Part shown: in pieces, positions 30,753-39,654 of the stretch | Numbering within the stretch: position 1 is the stretch's first letter | Layout of the letters: the number at the start of each line of letters is the position of its first letter | Assembly: GCA_942636505.2 (NCBI GenBank) | Contig: CALOGB020000009.1 | Location: forward strand, 248,001-312,000 | Direction of reading: 5' to 3' | Origin: an uncultured bacterium | GTDB taxonomy: Bacteria > Pseudomonadota > Alphaproteobacteria > Sphingomonadales > Sphingomonadaceae | DNA: 64,000 bases | The notes under the pieces: model-generated | Seen by the model: only the letters and a program-made list of their open reading frames with translations | Database searches by the model: none | What the model was told of the DNA's origin: nothing | Position numbers and translations under genes: made by a program

Positions 30753-30780
30753 TTTTAGAGGCTCCCTATTCCGATATCTG

Positions 30781-30889
30781 CACCACCCCGGCGAAGGCCG
30801 GGGCCCAGTTGGGGGACGTTGCCAACTGCGAACCACGCTTCGTTACGACCACCTTTCCAACTAGGCCCCGGCCTTCGCCGGGGTGGTGG
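30781..30889. repeat. Inverted-repeat element, family A, copy 5
   Basis: Left CACCACCCCGGCGAAGGCCG, right GGCCTTCGCCGGGGTGG; core GGGGACGTTGCCAAC and CTTCGTTACGACCACCTTTC. Confidence 0.8.
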
Positions 30890-30916
30890 CTTATATAGAG
30901 AACGGATCGGCAATCT

Positions 30917-31043
30917 GATCCCCCCCCGCAAGGGGGAGGTGGCTGGCGCTTGCCAGACGGAGGGGGAGGCATGCGAAACGTCTGTTGCGTGGTCCTCCCC
31001 CTCCGTCGCCTTCGGCGCCACCTCCCCCTGGCGGGGGAGGATC
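30917..31043. repeat. Inverted-repeat element, family D
   Basis: GATCCCCCCCCGCAAGGGGG and GGTGGCTGGCGCTTGCCAGA at the left; CCTCCCCCTCCGTCGCCTTC and CCTCCCCCTGGCGGGGGAGG at the right. It ends about 88 bases before the ABC-F start. Confidence 0.75.
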
Positions 31044-31130
31044 GAGAGCGCATCGACCAGGGACCGGCCGGCAAACTCCCCCCTACCCCAACCCTCGCAA
31101 AACCATGCTGCATCTGCTAACGGGACGCGC

Positions 31131-32999
31131 ATGCTGAACCTGAACAATATCACGGTGCGCCTGGGCGGACGCGTTATCCTCGATGGCGCCACGGCCGCGT
31201 TGCCGCCGGGCTCGCGCGTCGGGCTGATCGGGCGCAACGGCGCGGGCAAGTCGACGATGGTGCGCGTGATCGCAGGGCAGTTGGAGCCCGACGACGGCTC
31301 GGCGGACATGCCGAAGGGCGCGCGCATCGGCTACCTCGCGCAGGAAGCGCCGCACGGCGTGAAGACCCCGTTCGAGACCGTGCTCGAAGCCGATCTGGAG
31401 CGCGCCGCGCTGATGATCGAGAGCGAGACGAGCGAGGATCCCGACCGGCTCGGCGACGTGTACGAGCGGCTAATCGCGATCGACGCCTACACCGCGCCCG
31501 CCCGCGCCGCGCAGATCCTGCTCGGCCTCGGCTTCGACGAGGACATGCAGGCGCGGACGCTCGACAGTTTCTCGGGTGGCTGGAAGATGCGCGTCGCGCT
31601 TGCCGCGCTGCTGTTCTCGCAGCCGGACCTGCTGCTGCTCGATGAGCCTTCGAACCATCTCGATCTCGAAGCGGTGATGTGGCTGGAGGACTTCCTCAAG
31701 GGCTACAAGGCGACGATCGTGGTGGTCAGCCACGAGCGCGATTTCCTCAACAACGTGGTCGATCACATCCTGCATCTGCAGGGCGGCAAGATCACGCTGT
31801 ATCCGGGCGGCTACGACGCGTTCGAGCGGCAGCGGGCCGAGCGGCTCGCGCAGATCGAGGCGGCACGCGCGAACCAGGCGGTGCAGCGCGAGAAGCTGCA
31901 GGAATATATCGCCAAGAACTCCGCGCGGGCTTCCACCGCGAAGCAGGCGCAGTCGCGACAGAAGATGCTGTCGAAGATGCAGCCGATCGCCGAGAGCTAT
32001 AACGATCCGACGCTGTCGTTCGGCTTCCCCAACCCGACCGAGCTGCGTCCGCCGTTGATCACGCTCGATATGGCGACGGTGGGCTATGCCGACGTGCCGA
32101 TCCTGAAGCGGCTCAACATGCGGCTCGATCCCGACGACCGGGTCGCGCTGCTCGGGCGCAACGGCAACGGCAAGACCACGCTCGCGCGGCTGCTGGCGGC
32201 GCAGCTGACGCCGATGGACGGCGAGATGTCGTCGTCGGGCAAGATGAAGGTCGGGTATTTCACGCAGTATCAGGTCGAGGAACTCGATCCGACCGATTCG
32301 CCGATCGAGCACATGTCGCACCTGATGAAGGGCGCGACCCCGGCTGCCGTCCGTGCGCAGTTGGGGCGGTTCGGCTTCTCGGGCGACAAGGCGACGACGC
32401 GAGTCGGCAAGCTGTCGGGTGGCGAGCGGGCGCGTCTGGCGCTGGCGCTGATCACGCGCGATGCGCCGCATCTGCTGATCCTCGATGAACCTACCAACCA
32501 TCTGGACGTCGATGCGCGCGAGGCTCTGGTGCAGGCGCTCAACGCCTATACCGGCGCCGTGGTGCTGGTCAGCCATGACCGGCACATGCTGGAGCTGACC
32601 GCGGATCGGCTGGTGCTGGTCGATGATGGGACGGCGAAGGAATTCGACGGCAGCCTCGACGATTACATCGCGTTCGTCCTGAAGGGCGACGGCGGCAAGG
32701 GTGACGCGGCGTCGAAGGCGGACAAGAAGGCCGGCAAGAAGGCTGCAGCCGAGGCGAAGAGCAACGACGCGGCTTTGCGCAAGGCTCTGCGCGAGATCGA
32801 GGAGCAGACCGCGAAGTTCACCAAGGAGCGGAATGCTCTGGATCGCGCGATGGTCGATCCGGCGAATGCGGAGCCGCGGTTCTCGCGGATGTCGATGGGG
32901 GATCTGAGCAAGCGTCGCGCAGAGGTGCATGCGAAGCTCGAGGCTAGCGAGGCAAAGTGGCTCGAGGCTAGCGAGGCGCTGGAGGGCGTCGAGGCTTAA
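31131..32999 (+). CDS. ABC-F family ATPase (ribosome-associated, Uup/YheS-like)
   Basis: A 622-residue protein with two ABC ATPase domains and no membrane span. First domain: GLIGRNGAGKSTMVRVIAGQ, FSGGWKMRVALAALLFSQP, LLLDEPSNHLDLEAVMW; linker with charged helix (QREKLQEYIAKNSARASTAK); second domain: ALLGRNGNGKTTLARLLA, LSGGERARLALALI, LILDEPTNHLDVDAREAL. A Lys/Ala-rich C-terminal coiled extension of about 95 residues resembles Uup or YheS. ABC-F proteins act on stalled or initiating ribosomes. The MLNLNNITVRLGG start at 31131 is the conserved one. Confidence 0.94.
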   Translation: MLNLNNITVRLGGRVILDGATAALPPGSRVGLIGRNGAGKSTMVRVIAGQLEPDDGSADMPKGARIGYLAQEAPHGVKTPFETVLEADLERAALMIESETSEDPDRLGDVYERLIAIDAYTAPARAAQILLGLGFDEDMQARTLDSFSGGWKMRVALAALLFSQPDLLLLDEPSNHLDLEAVMWLEDFLKGYKATIVVVSHERDFLNNVVDHILHLQGGKITLYPGGYDAFERQRAERLAQIEAARANQAVQREKLQEYIAKNSARASTAKQAQSRQKMLSKMQPIAESYNDPTLSFGFPNPTELRPPLITLDMATVGYADVPILKRLNMRLDPDDRVALLGRNGNGKTTLARLLAAQLTPMDGEMSSSGKMKVGYFTQYQVEELDPTDSPIEHMSHLMKGATPAAVRAQLGRFGFSGDKATTRVGKLSGGERARLALALITRDAPHLLILDEPTNHLDVDAREALVQALNAYTGAVVLVSHDRHMLELTADRLVLVDDGTAKEFDGSLDDYIAFVLKGDGGKGDAASKADKKAGKKAAAEAKSNDAALRKALREIEEQTAKFTKERNALDRAMVDPANAEPRFSRMSMGDLSKRRAEVHAKLEASEAKWLEASEALEGVEA

Positions 33000-33011
33000 C
33001 CCTCTCCTTAC

Positions 33012-33118
33012 GCCCTTCCCTGGAAGGGAGGGGTTGGGGGTGGGTCGGCCTGTTGGCGGGCTCGGGTGGATCCCAAGCAGCCTACCCACCCCCGGCCCCT
33101 CCCTTTCAGGGAGGGGGG
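33012..33118. repeat. Inverted-repeat element, family C
   Basis: CCCTTCCCTGGAAGGGAGGG with GTTGGGGGTGGGTCGGC at the left and CCTACCCACCCCCGGCCCCT with CCCTTTCAGGGAGGGG at the right. It lies between convergent genes and may terminate both. Confidence 0.8.
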
Positions 33119-33127
33119 AAGATCGGG

Positions 33128-33448
33128 TCAGCCCTCGTCGGTATCCGCGTCCGCTGCCGGCCGCTCGAACCAGGCTTCGACCGGGCCGACCAGCTTGAGC
33201 GTCAGCGCGTTGCCGTTGCGGTCGACTTTCTTGCCGAGCGCGACTCGGATCCAGCCTTCCGAAATGCAATATTCCTCGACGTCATGGCGGACCTTGTCCT
33301 TGAAGCGGATGCCGATGCCACGCTCGAGCAGGTCCTGCTGGAAGAACGGGCTGCGCTGGTTGATCGACAGGCGATCGGGGGGCGTGTCGCCGGTTGCGGC
33401 CGGGGTGGTGGCGGCTTCGGTCTCGGGGGTGTTTGGCGTGTCGGTCAT
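33128..33448 (-). CDS. DUF3297 family protein
   Basis: A 106-residue protein: a Thr/Pro/Ala-rich N-terminus (TDTPNTPETEAATTPAA), then the compact domain PPDRLSINQRSPFFQQDLLE, IGIRFKDKVRHDVEEYCISE and KKVDRNGNALTLKLVGPVEA that defines DUF3297, a glutathione-peroxidase-unrelated small family of unknown role in proteobacteria. The ATG at 33448 begins the conserved protein; an open extension upstream lacks support and no clear ribosome-binding site is seen. Confidence 0.8.
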   Translation of the reverse strand: MTDTPNTPETEAATTPAATGDTPPDRLSINQRSPFFQQDLLERGIGIRFKDKVRHDVEEYCISEGWIRVALGKKVDRNGNALTLKLVGPVEAWFERPAADADTDEG

Positions 33449-33504
33449 GGTCGCGCGTCTAGCGGCAAGCACCGGGCACGCGCCAGAAAAAAGGCACCGG
33501 ACGC

Positions 33505-33536
33505 AAAAGAGGCGCCGGGATTGCTCCCGACGCCTC
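33505..33536 (-). terminator. Rho-independent terminator of the gene at 33557-33946
   Basis: On the minus strand GAGGCGTCGGGA and TCCCGGCGCCTC form a stem with a four-base loop, followed by TTTT (33508-33505). It lies about 20 bases after the stop codon. Confidence 0.8.
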
Positions 33537-33556
33537 CATGCAATCATTCGATCGGA

Positions 33557-33946
33557 TCAGCTGCAAACCTGCACCGATACCCGGTCGCCATAATAGGGGT
33601 CGACGCGCCACTCGTTCCAGCACCGCGGGCGGTAATCCTCGCGGTAGTAGGTACGCACCGGCGGGTTGTAATAGGCCACTGGTGGCTGCGCGTAATAGCC
33701 GCCGTTGTAGTACCCGCGGTCATAGTACCGATTGCGGTTGTTGCTGCTGGCGATCGCCGCACCTACACCTAGGCCGAGGATGCCGCCGAGCACTGCTGCG
33801 CCGGCCGCATTGCCGCCGCCACGATGGCCGTGCCAGCCGCCGCCGTAGCCGCGCCCATAACGCTGCGCGTCAGCCGGGGCTGCTGCCGTCAGAGCCGTTG
33901 CGGCGAGTGCTACGCCGAGGCCTGCTTTCTTGAAAAATCCGTTCAT
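33557..33946 (-). CDS. Secreted Gly/Tyr-rich protein with glycine-zipper segment
   Basis: A 129-residue protein: signal peptide (KAGLGVALAATALTAAAPAD), a Gly/His-rich stretch (RYGRGYGGGWHGHRGGG), a glycine-zipper hydrophobic segment (AAGAAVLGGILGLGVGAAIA), a Tyr/Pro/Arg-rich region, and two cysteines near the end (PRCWNEWRV and VQVCS). It resembles small sphingomonad envelope proteins of unknown role; the zipper may insert into a membrane. Its own terminator at 33505-33536 indicates a monocistronic unit. Confidence 0.75.
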   Translation of the reverse strand: MNGFFKKAGLGVALAATALTAAAPADAQRYGRGYGGGWHGHRGGGNAAGAAVLGGILGLGVGAAIASSNNRNRYYDRGYYNGGYYAQPPVAYYNPPVRTYYREDYRPRCWNEWRVDPYYGDRVSVQVCS

Positions 33947-34157
33947 CTCTTCCGAACTCCGTTACTAGTTACGCCCGGTCCGCTTGGGACAAACGCATAA
34001 GTGTCCGACCGTGTTTCAGGATTTAGGCGATTCGGCCTGAACTGGTTCGGAACGGGCTGTTAACCCACGGTATAGCTGGCGGAGGTGGTCCCGTGCGGGC
34101 CCACGGGCGGGGCGGCACTGCTGGGCAAAGTTTACGAATATCGGATAGGGTGCGGCG

Positions 34158-34823
34158 ATGCGCAGGATAGTGACGACGCGAGCGATCGCCTTTGCCGTGC
34201 TCGGCGGGAGTGCGGTGCTGATCGGTGGACTGGCCTTGTCCGGGTCGCCGGTGAAGGTACGGGCGGTCGAGGCGCCTGCTCGGGTGGCTCGGATCGCCGC
34301 GCCGGTTGCGAAAGCGGCGCCGAAGCCCGTTGCCGTCGCTGCGGAGGACCCGGCCGATGCGTATGTCGTGAAGCGGGTGCTGAACGTGCCGGAGCCTTTG
34401 CGGCATGGCGCGTACTACTGGGATACGGAGGGCGTGCCCGAGGGGCCGATCGTGATCACGGTCGACCTGGTGGCGCAGACCTTGTCGATCTTTCGCAGCG
34501 GGTACGAGATCGGGACGGCGGCCGTGATCTATGGCGCGGACGAGAAGCCGACGCCGCTCGGCGTGTTCAAGATCACGCAGAAGGACGCGCATCATGTGTC
34601 GAACCTGTACGGGGCGCCGATGCCGTACATGATGCGGCTGACTAACGATGGGGTTTCGATTCACGGCAGCGCGCTGATGGATGGGAAGTACGCTACGCAT
34701 GGCTGCGTCGGGGTGCCGACTGCTTTTGCCAAGCTGATCTTCGAGCAGGTTAAGCTGGGGGATCGGGTGATCGTTACGAGTGGGGAGATGTTGGCGCGGG
34801 GTGGGCGGATTACTGCTGCTTGA
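34158..34823 (+). CDS. L,D-transpeptidase (YkuD domain)
   Basis: A 221-residue envelope enzyme: an N-terminal signal anchor (AIAFAVLGGSAVLIGGLALS), an Ala/Val/Lys-rich linker, then the YkuD domain from about 97 with IVITVDLVAQTLSIFRSG, SIHGSALMDGKYATHGCVGV and the catalytic triad positions His 169, His 181 and Cys 183. It probably forms 3-3 peptidoglycan cross-links or attaches proteins to the wall. Its 211-base upstream gap holds no obvious gene. Confidence 0.93.
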   Translation: MRRIVTTRAIAFAVLGGSAVLIGGLALSGSPVKVRAVEAPARVARIAAPVAKAAPKPVAVAAEDPADAYVVKRVLNVPEPLRHGAYYWDTEGVPEGPIVITVDLVAQTLSIFRSGYEIGTAAVIYGADEKPTPLGVFKITQKDAHHVSNLYGAPMPYMMRLTNDGVSIHGSALMDGKYATHGCVGVPTAFAKLIFEQVKLGDRVIVTSGEMLARGGRITAA

Positions 34824-34962
34824 GGGGGGGCGGTCTTGGGCGGTGGCGCGCCGTGCCCTCACCTTTCGCCGCCTTCGGCGTCTCTTCCCCTCCCGATGGG
34901 AGACGAGCTTGCAGTTCCTTAGCCTAGATTTGGTTCGCCACATCGCGGTGAAGGCCGCCATT

Positions 34963-35075
34963 CCCCCCTCCCTGGAAGGGAGGGGTTGGGGGTGGGTCGG
35001 CCAGCTTTAGTCGCAGCCGTGCCATGATGCGGAAGCCGACCCACCCCCGGCCCCTCCCTTCCAGGGAGGGGGGAG
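34963..35075. repeat. Inverted-repeat element, family C
   Basis: CCCCCCTCCCTGGAAGGGAG with GGGTTGGGGGTGGGTCGGCC and the complementary CCGACCCACCCCCGGCCCCT with CCCTTCCAGGGAGGGG. The 139 bases before it (34824-34962) hold no gene, only a small GCCGCCTTCGGCG hairpin. Confidence 0.8.
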
Positions 35076-35106
35076 GAATTGGGCCGCGCATGCCTTTTGC
35101 TCAAAC

Positions 35107-35132
35107 AAAAAAGCCGGAGGTTTCCCCCCGGC
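35107..35132 (-). terminator. Rho-independent terminator of typA
   Basis: Minus strand: GCCGGGGG (35132-35125), short loop, CCTCCGGC (35120-35113), then TTTTTT (35112-35107). Eight base pairs with one G-U. It lies 87 bases after the typA stop, beyond the structured region 35149-35217. Confidence 0.85.
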
Positions 35133-35148
35133 CCTTCTGCATTTCCTA

Positions 35149-35217
35149 GCCAGCGCGCCGCGGCAAAGCCGCGTCGTCGGACCTCGCTTGAGCGAGGCCG
35201 GCTTCGCCTTTGCTGGC
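35149..35217 (-). ncRNA. Cloverleaf-like structured typA 3-prime UTR, candidate small RNA
   Basis: Read on the minus strand: closing stem GCCAGC (35217-35212) with GCTGGC (35154-35149); inside are a small GGC-GAA-GCC hairpin, a perfect CCTCGCT-CA-AGCGAGG hairpin (35197-35182) and CGCGGC-TTT-GCCGCG (35173-35159). It starts two bases after the typA stop and is followed by a terminator. The arrangement resembles 3-prime-UTR-derived small RNAs, but transcription or processing is inference. Confidence 0.4.
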
Positions 35218-35218
35218 C

Positions 35219-37063
35219 TCAGGCGCTCTGCTTAGCCCGGCTAGCCCGCTTGCGCTCGTTCGCGTCCAGGAAGCGCTTGCGCAGGCGGATCGACTTCGGC
35301 GTGACTTCGACCATCTCGTCGTCGTCGATGTACGCGATCGCCTGCTCCAGCGTCGCGCGCTTCGGCGGGGACAGGCGGACCTGGTCGTCCTTGCCGCCCG
35401 AGGCGCGGAAGTTGGTTAGCGCCTTGGTCTTCATCGGGTTGACCTCGAGGTCGTCCGGCTTGGCGTTCTCGCCGACGATCATGCCCTCATAGAGAGCCTC
35501 GCCGTGGCCCACGAACAGGATGCCGCGCTCTTCGAGCGGACCCAGTGCGTAGTTGTTCGCCTCGCCAGACCCGTTCGAGATCAGCACGCCGTTCTTGCGG
35601 CCCTCGATCGCGCCCTTGTGCGGACCGTACTTCTCGAACAGCCGGTTCATGATCCCCGTGCCGCGCGTGTCGGACAGGAATTCGCCATGATAGCCGATCA
35701 TCCCACGGCTCGGTGCCGAGAAGGTGATGCGGGTCTTGCCGCCGGTCGACGGACGCATGTCGGTCAGTTCGGCCTTACGGGTGTTCATCTTCTCGACGAC
35801 CGTGCCCGAATGCTCCTCGTCGACGTCGATGATGACGGTCTCGTACGGCTCGGTCTTCTTGCCGTTCTCGTCCTCGCCGAACAGCACGCGCGGACGCGAG
35901 ATGCCCAGCTCGAAACCCTCGCGGCGCATCGTCTCGATCAGCACGCCCAGCTGAAGCTCGCCGCGGCCGGCGACTTCGAAGCTGTCCTTGTCGGCCGCCT
36001 CGGTCACCTTCACGGCGACGTTCGACTCGGCTTCGCGGAACAGGCGCTCGCGGATCATGCGGCTCGTCACCTTGCTGCCCTCACGGCCCGCCATCGGCGA
36101 ATCGTTCACGGCAAAACGCATCGACAGCGTGGGGGGATCGATCGGCTGCGCGTGCAGCGGCTCGGTCACCGTGATGTCGGCGATCGTATCGGCAACCGTA
36201 GCGACCGAGAGACCTGCCAGCGAGATGATGTCGCCGGCCTTGGCTTCGTCGACGGGAACGCGCTCGAGGCCACGGAACGACATGATCTTGGACGCACGAC
36301 CGGTCTCGATGATCTTGCCGTCGTTATCCAGCGCGTGGATCGCCTGGTTGGTCTTCACGGTACCCGAATTGACGCGACCCGTGAGGACGCGGCCGAGGAA
36401 CGGATCGCGGTCGAGTAGCGTGACGAGGAAGGTGAACGGCACGCCGGCGACTTCCACGGCGGGCGGCGGCACGTGCTTCACGATCGTCTCGAACATCGGG
36501 ATCAGCGTGCCTTCGCGCGCGTCCATGTCGGTCGAGGCATAGCCGTTGCGACCCGATGCGTAGAGCACGGGGAAGTCGAGCTGGTCGTCGTTCGCGTCGA
36601 GCGACACGAACAGGTCAAACACTTCGTCGAGCACTTCCTGGATGCGCGCGTCGTTGCGATCGACCTTGTTGACGACGACGATCGGCTTCAGGCCGAGTGC
36701 CAGCGCCTTGCCGGTGACGAACTTGGTCTGCGGCATCGCGCCTTCCGACGAATCGACCAGCAGGACGACGCCGTCGACCATCGACAGGATGCGCTCGACT
36801 TCGCCACCGAAATCGGCGTGGCCGGGCGTGTCGACGATGTTGATGCGGATGCTCTCGGACTCGCCGGGAGGGGTCCAGTCGACCGAGGTCGGCTTGGCGA
36901 GAATGGTGATGCCACGCTCTTTTTCGAGGTCGTTCGAATCCATTGCGCGCTCTTCGACGCGCTGGTTGTCGCGGAAGGTGCCGGACTGGCGGAAGAGCTG
37001 GTCGACCAGCGTCGTCTTGCCGTGATCGACGTGCGCAATGATCGCCACGTTGCGGAGGCTCAT
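35219..37063 (-). CDS. typA: TypA/BipA translational GTPase
   Basis: A 614-residue ribosome-binding GTPase of EF-G type. G1 motif in [20 protein letters not shown] (near residue 9), [11 protein letters not shown], the G3 region [18 protein letters not shown] (G4), beta-barrel domain 2, then domain V and the TypA-specific C-terminal domain (GDEXXX-like ending [12 protein letters not shown]). It assists 50S assembly and translation under cold or stress. Expected length, no defects. Ends in the structured UTR and terminator described separately. Confidence 0.97.
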   Translation of the reverse strand: MSLRNVAIIAHVDHGKTTLVDQLFRQSGTFRDNQRVEERAMDSNDLEKERGITILAKPTSVDWTPPGESESIRINIVDTPGHADFGGEVERILSMVDGVVLLVDSSEGAMPQTKFVTGKALALGLKPIVVVNKVDRNDARIQEVLDEVFDLFVSLDANDDQLDFPVLYASGRNGYASTDMDAREGTLIPMFETIVKHVPPPAVEVAGVPFTFLVTLLDRDPFLGRVLTGRVNSGTVKTNQAIHALDNDGKIIETGRASKIMSFRGLERVPVDEAKAGDIISLAGLSVATVADTIADITVTEPLHAQPIDPPTLSMRFAVNDSPMAGREGSKVTSRMIRERLFREAESNVAVKVTEAADKDSFEVAGRGELQLGVLIETMRREGFELGISRPRVLFGEDENGKKTEPYETVIIDVDEEHSGTVVEKMNTRKAELTDMRPSTGGKTRITFSAPSRGMIGYHGEFLSDTRGTGIMNRLFEKYGPHKGAIEGRKNGVLISNGSGEANNYALGPLEERGILFVGHGEALYEGMIVGENAKPDDLEVNPMKTKALTNFRASGGKDDQVRLSPPKRATLEQAIAYIDDDEMVEVTPKSIRLRKRFLDANERKRASRAKQSA

Positions 37064-37153
37064 GAATGTATTCTCTTGATCGAGGAACGGGGTTGGCGCG
37101 CGCCATAGCGTAATTGTTGCGCCGCGGGAAGACGCAGCGGCATTTCGTCGCCT

Positions 37154-38131
37154 TTAGAGGGAACCTCCGCGGCGCTTGTATGTTCCGGCGGCGAGAATAG
37201 CACGGGGATCGCGGACCGCCAGCATTACCCTCAGCGCGGCACGTTTGTCGGGCGCGGCGGCATAGTAACGCTGCCAGATCCGCAGGCCCATCCAATAGCC
37301 GAGTTCGGGTGGCCAGCCCGCGGGCGGCGTGGAGTAGTTGCCGATCCAGCGGGCGTACGCCTTGGCCTCGGGCGAGCCTTCCTCGGGATCGTCCTTGTCG
37401 GTGAGCTTGCGGGTGAGCGCGATGTCGACCTGCATCTCGCGCCAGAGTTCCGCCTCGCGCGGGGTGGCCCAGGCGGCGCGGGCGGCGTCGGGCTCCTCGC
37501 CGGTGACGAGCTGCGCGATGAAGTCGGCGGCGCCCTCGACGAGGATCGCGGTGAGCAGCGGGTCGCGGGCGAGCGTCATCCCGGCGTCCTGCTGGAAGGA
37601 ATGCACCGTCTCGTGTGCGAAGAAATGGCGGAGCGTCTGGCGGAATTTCTCGGGCGTGGGTGACATGCGGCAGAGGACCTCGAGCCCGAGTACCTGCGCG
37701 CCGGGCTTGGCGGTGCCACCGGACGTGTTCGCGCCGAAGACTATATAGACTTGCGGCAGCTTCACGTCGGGGAGTGCGCCGTGGAGGCCGAGATAGATCG
37801 CGCGGAGATCGGCGGTGGCGGTCTTGGCGGCGGGGAGGCAGGTCTTGATCGCCTGCGCGTAGCGGGTCGGGTTGGCGGCGATGGCGCGCGCGAGAGTGTC
37901 CGCATCGACGATCCGGCCGGGGGTGAAGACGCCGATCCCGAAACTGCCCTTGTCGAGATAGTCGCGCTTGAGTTGTGCGGCGGTGGGCTTGCCCTTGGTC
38001 TTGGCGAAGAGCGCGGCGAACCGGTCGGCGTCTTCGGTGTGGATCGTGGCGGTGAGCGGGTCGGCTGGTGGAGGGCGATTCGTGGCCGCCGCGGGGAGGA
38101 GGGCGAGCGCGAGGATCAGCGGGCGGAGCAT
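37154..38131 (-). CDS. Predicted secreted zinc metalloprotease (HEXXH, DUF2268-like)
   Basis: A 325-residue protein with a signal peptide (LRPLILALALLPAAA) and a gluzincin-type zinc motif HETVH at 173-177 in HFFAHETVHSFQQDAGM, with a likely third ligand Glu in ILVEGAADFIAQLVTG. KLPQVYIVFGANTSGGTAKP lies just before the catalytic helix. The family is called predicted Zn-dependent protease; substrate unknown. Start at 38131 is chosen because the upstream extension reads repeat DNA. It follows typA's start region on the same strand with a 90-base gap, but typA is downstream. Confidence 0.8.
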   Translation of the reverse strand: MLRPLILALALLPAAATNRPPPADPLTATIHTEDADRFAALFAKTKGKPTAAQLKRDYLDKGSFGIGVFTPGRIVDADTLARAIAANPTRYAQAIKTCLPAAKTATADLRAIYLGLHGALPDVKLPQVYIVFGANTSGGTAKPGAQVLGLEVLCRMSPTPEKFRQTLRHFFAHETVHSFQQDAGMTLARDPLLTAILVEGAADFIAQLVTGEEPDAARAAWATPREAELWREMQVDIALTRKLTDKDDPEEGSPEAKAYARWIGNYSTPPAGWPPELGYWMGLRIWQRYYAAAPDKRAALRVMLAVRDPRAILAAGTYKRRGGSL

Positions 38132-38178
38132 GGTGCAGAGTATCGCGTGTTTGCCGGGGCGCCAGAGCGGATATTGCA

Positions 38179-38303
38179 ATCCTCCCCCGCCAAGGGGAGG
38201 TGTCGCCGAAGGGTACGGAGGGGGGGATACGGAACCAGCGTGGTCGCTTGCCGCCCCCTCCGTCAGGCTGACGCCTGCCACCTCCCCCTTGCGGGGGAGG
38301 ATC
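38179..38303. repeat. Inverted-repeat element, family D
   Basis: ATCCTCCCCCGCCAAGGGGA with GGTGTCGCCGAAGG and GGAGGGGG at the left; CCCCCTCCGTCAGGCTGACG and CCTCCCCCTTGCGGGGGAGG at the right. First of two elements in the 357-base gap. Confidence 0.75.
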
Positions 38304-38345
38304 GTGAGGTAGCGGCGACCTGCAACGCCCCGCCCTCCATTCTAT

Positions 38346-38452
38346 CCACCCCGGCGAAGGCCGGGGCCCAATTGGAAAGGTGCCAATAATGGAGCACCGC
38401 CATCCGTTAGCAACGTCCCCCTATTGGGCCCCGGCCTTCGCCGGGGTGGTGG
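38346..38452. repeat. Inverted-repeat element, family A, copy 6 (opposite orientation)
   Basis: Same ends as the other copies but the core reads GGAAAGGTGCCAATAATGG ... CCGTTAGCAACGTCCCCC, the reverse complement of copy 3. So the core is directional and the element is found in both orientations. Confidence 0.8.
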
Positions 38453-38488
38453 CCTAGGTTAACGGGACGCTCTGGAAAGTCGGAAGTG

Positions 38489-39502
38489 TCAGAACCCCTC
38501 CAGCACGATCTTCCCCTTCGCCGTATGACTCTCGATCCGCTCGTGCGCCCGCCGCAGGTTCGCCGCATCAATCCGCCCGAAATTCTCCGCGAGCGTCGTC
38601 CGGATCGTCCCCGCATCCACCAGCCGCGCGACTTCGTCGAGCAACACCCCCTGCTCGCCCATGTCCGCAGTCTGGAACAGCGAGCGCGTGTACATCAGCT
38701 CCCAATGCACCGAGATCGACTTCTGCTTGAGCGGGACGATATCGAGCGTCTTCGGATCGTCGATCAGCGCAAGCCGGCCCTGCGGCGCCAGCAGTTCGCC
38801 GATCTCGGCGATGTGTTCGTCGGTATGCGTCGTCGAGAACACGAACCCCGGCGCGCCGAGCCCGAGCGCCTCGACCTGCGCGGCGAGCGGCTTGCGGTGA
38901 TCGATCACGTGATGCGCGCCGAGATCCTCGACCCAGCCGCGCGTCTCGTCGCGCGACGCGGTGGCGATCACGGTCAGGTCGGTGAGCTGTCGCGCGAGCT
39001 GGATCGTGATCGAGCCGACCCCGCCTGCCCCGCCGATGATCAGGATCGCATTCGCCGCGCCGGGGACGGGTTTGCGCACGTCGAGCCGGTCGAACAGCGT
39101 CTCCCACGCGGTGACCGAGGTCAGCGGCAGCGCCGCCGCCTGCGCCCAGTCGAGCGACGTCGGCTTGTGCCCGACGATGCGTTCGTCGACGATGTGATAC
39201 TCCGAATTGGTCCCCGGCCGGTCGATCGCGCCTGCGTAGAAGACCTCGTCGCCGGCCTTGAACCCGGTCACGTCCGGACCGACCGCGACGACGACGCCCG
39301 ATGCGTCCCAGCCCAGCACCTGAGGCTTGCCGTCCGGATCTTCGCGACGCTGGCGGATCTTGGTGTCGACCGGGTTGACCGACACCGCCTTCACCTCGAC
39401 CAGCAGATCGCGACCGGTCGCCTCGGGCTTGGGGAGATCGAACTCAACGAGCGACTGCGGATCGTCGATCGGGAGCGACTTGGTATAGCCGATGGCGCGC
39501 AT
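38489..39502 (-). CDS. Zinc-type alcohol dehydrogenase-like / quinone oxidoreductase (MDR family)
   Basis: A 337-residue medium-chain reductase. GroES-like N-terminus (LLVEVKAVSVNPVDTKIRQR, VLGWDASGVVVAVGPDV), Rossmann domain with ILIIGGAGGVGSITIQLARQ. The structural-zinc cysteines are absent, so this is the zinc-free quinone-oxidoreductase type despite its family name. NADPH-dependent reduction of quinones or enones is likely; substrate unknown. Start at 39502 fits the conserved MRAIGYTKSLPI. Divergent from telA. Confidence 0.9.
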   Translation of the reverse strand: MRAIGYTKSLPIDDPQSLVEFDLPKPEATGRDLLVEVKAVSVNPVDTKIRQRREDPDGKPQVLGWDASGVVVAVGPDVTGFKAGDEVFYAGAIDRPGTNSEYHIVDERIVGHKPTSLDWAQAAALPLTSVTAWETLFDRLDVRKPVPGAANAILIIGGAGGVGSITIQLARQLTDLTVIATASRDETRGWVEDLGAHHVIDHRKPLAAQVEALGLGAPGFVFSTTHTDEHIAEIGELLAPQGRLALIDDPKTLDIVPLKQKSISVHWELMYTRSLFQTADMGEQGVLLDEVARLVDAGTIRTTLAENFGRIDAANLRRAHERIESHTAKGKIVLEGF

Positions 39503-39566
39503 GCTGGAACTCCTGTGATGTCGCCGACAAGCTGTCCACGCGGCCGCCCGGTTTCAAGGAGAGCGG

Positions 39567-39595
39567 TTGGCAAGTCTGAGTGTATTATCTATATA
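39567..39595 (+). promoter_or_regulatory. Sigma-70-type promoter of the telA operon
   Basis: TTGGCA (39567-39572), 17-base spacer, TATATA (39590-39595), in a locally AT-rich patch. It would start transcription near 39602, about 50 bases before the telA ATG. No other good match in the gap. Confidence 0.5.
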
Positions 39596-39654
39596 CGCCA
39601 CTTGAACGCGGGGCGGGTTGCAGCCACGATGCCCCACCGAACGGAGACACGAGC

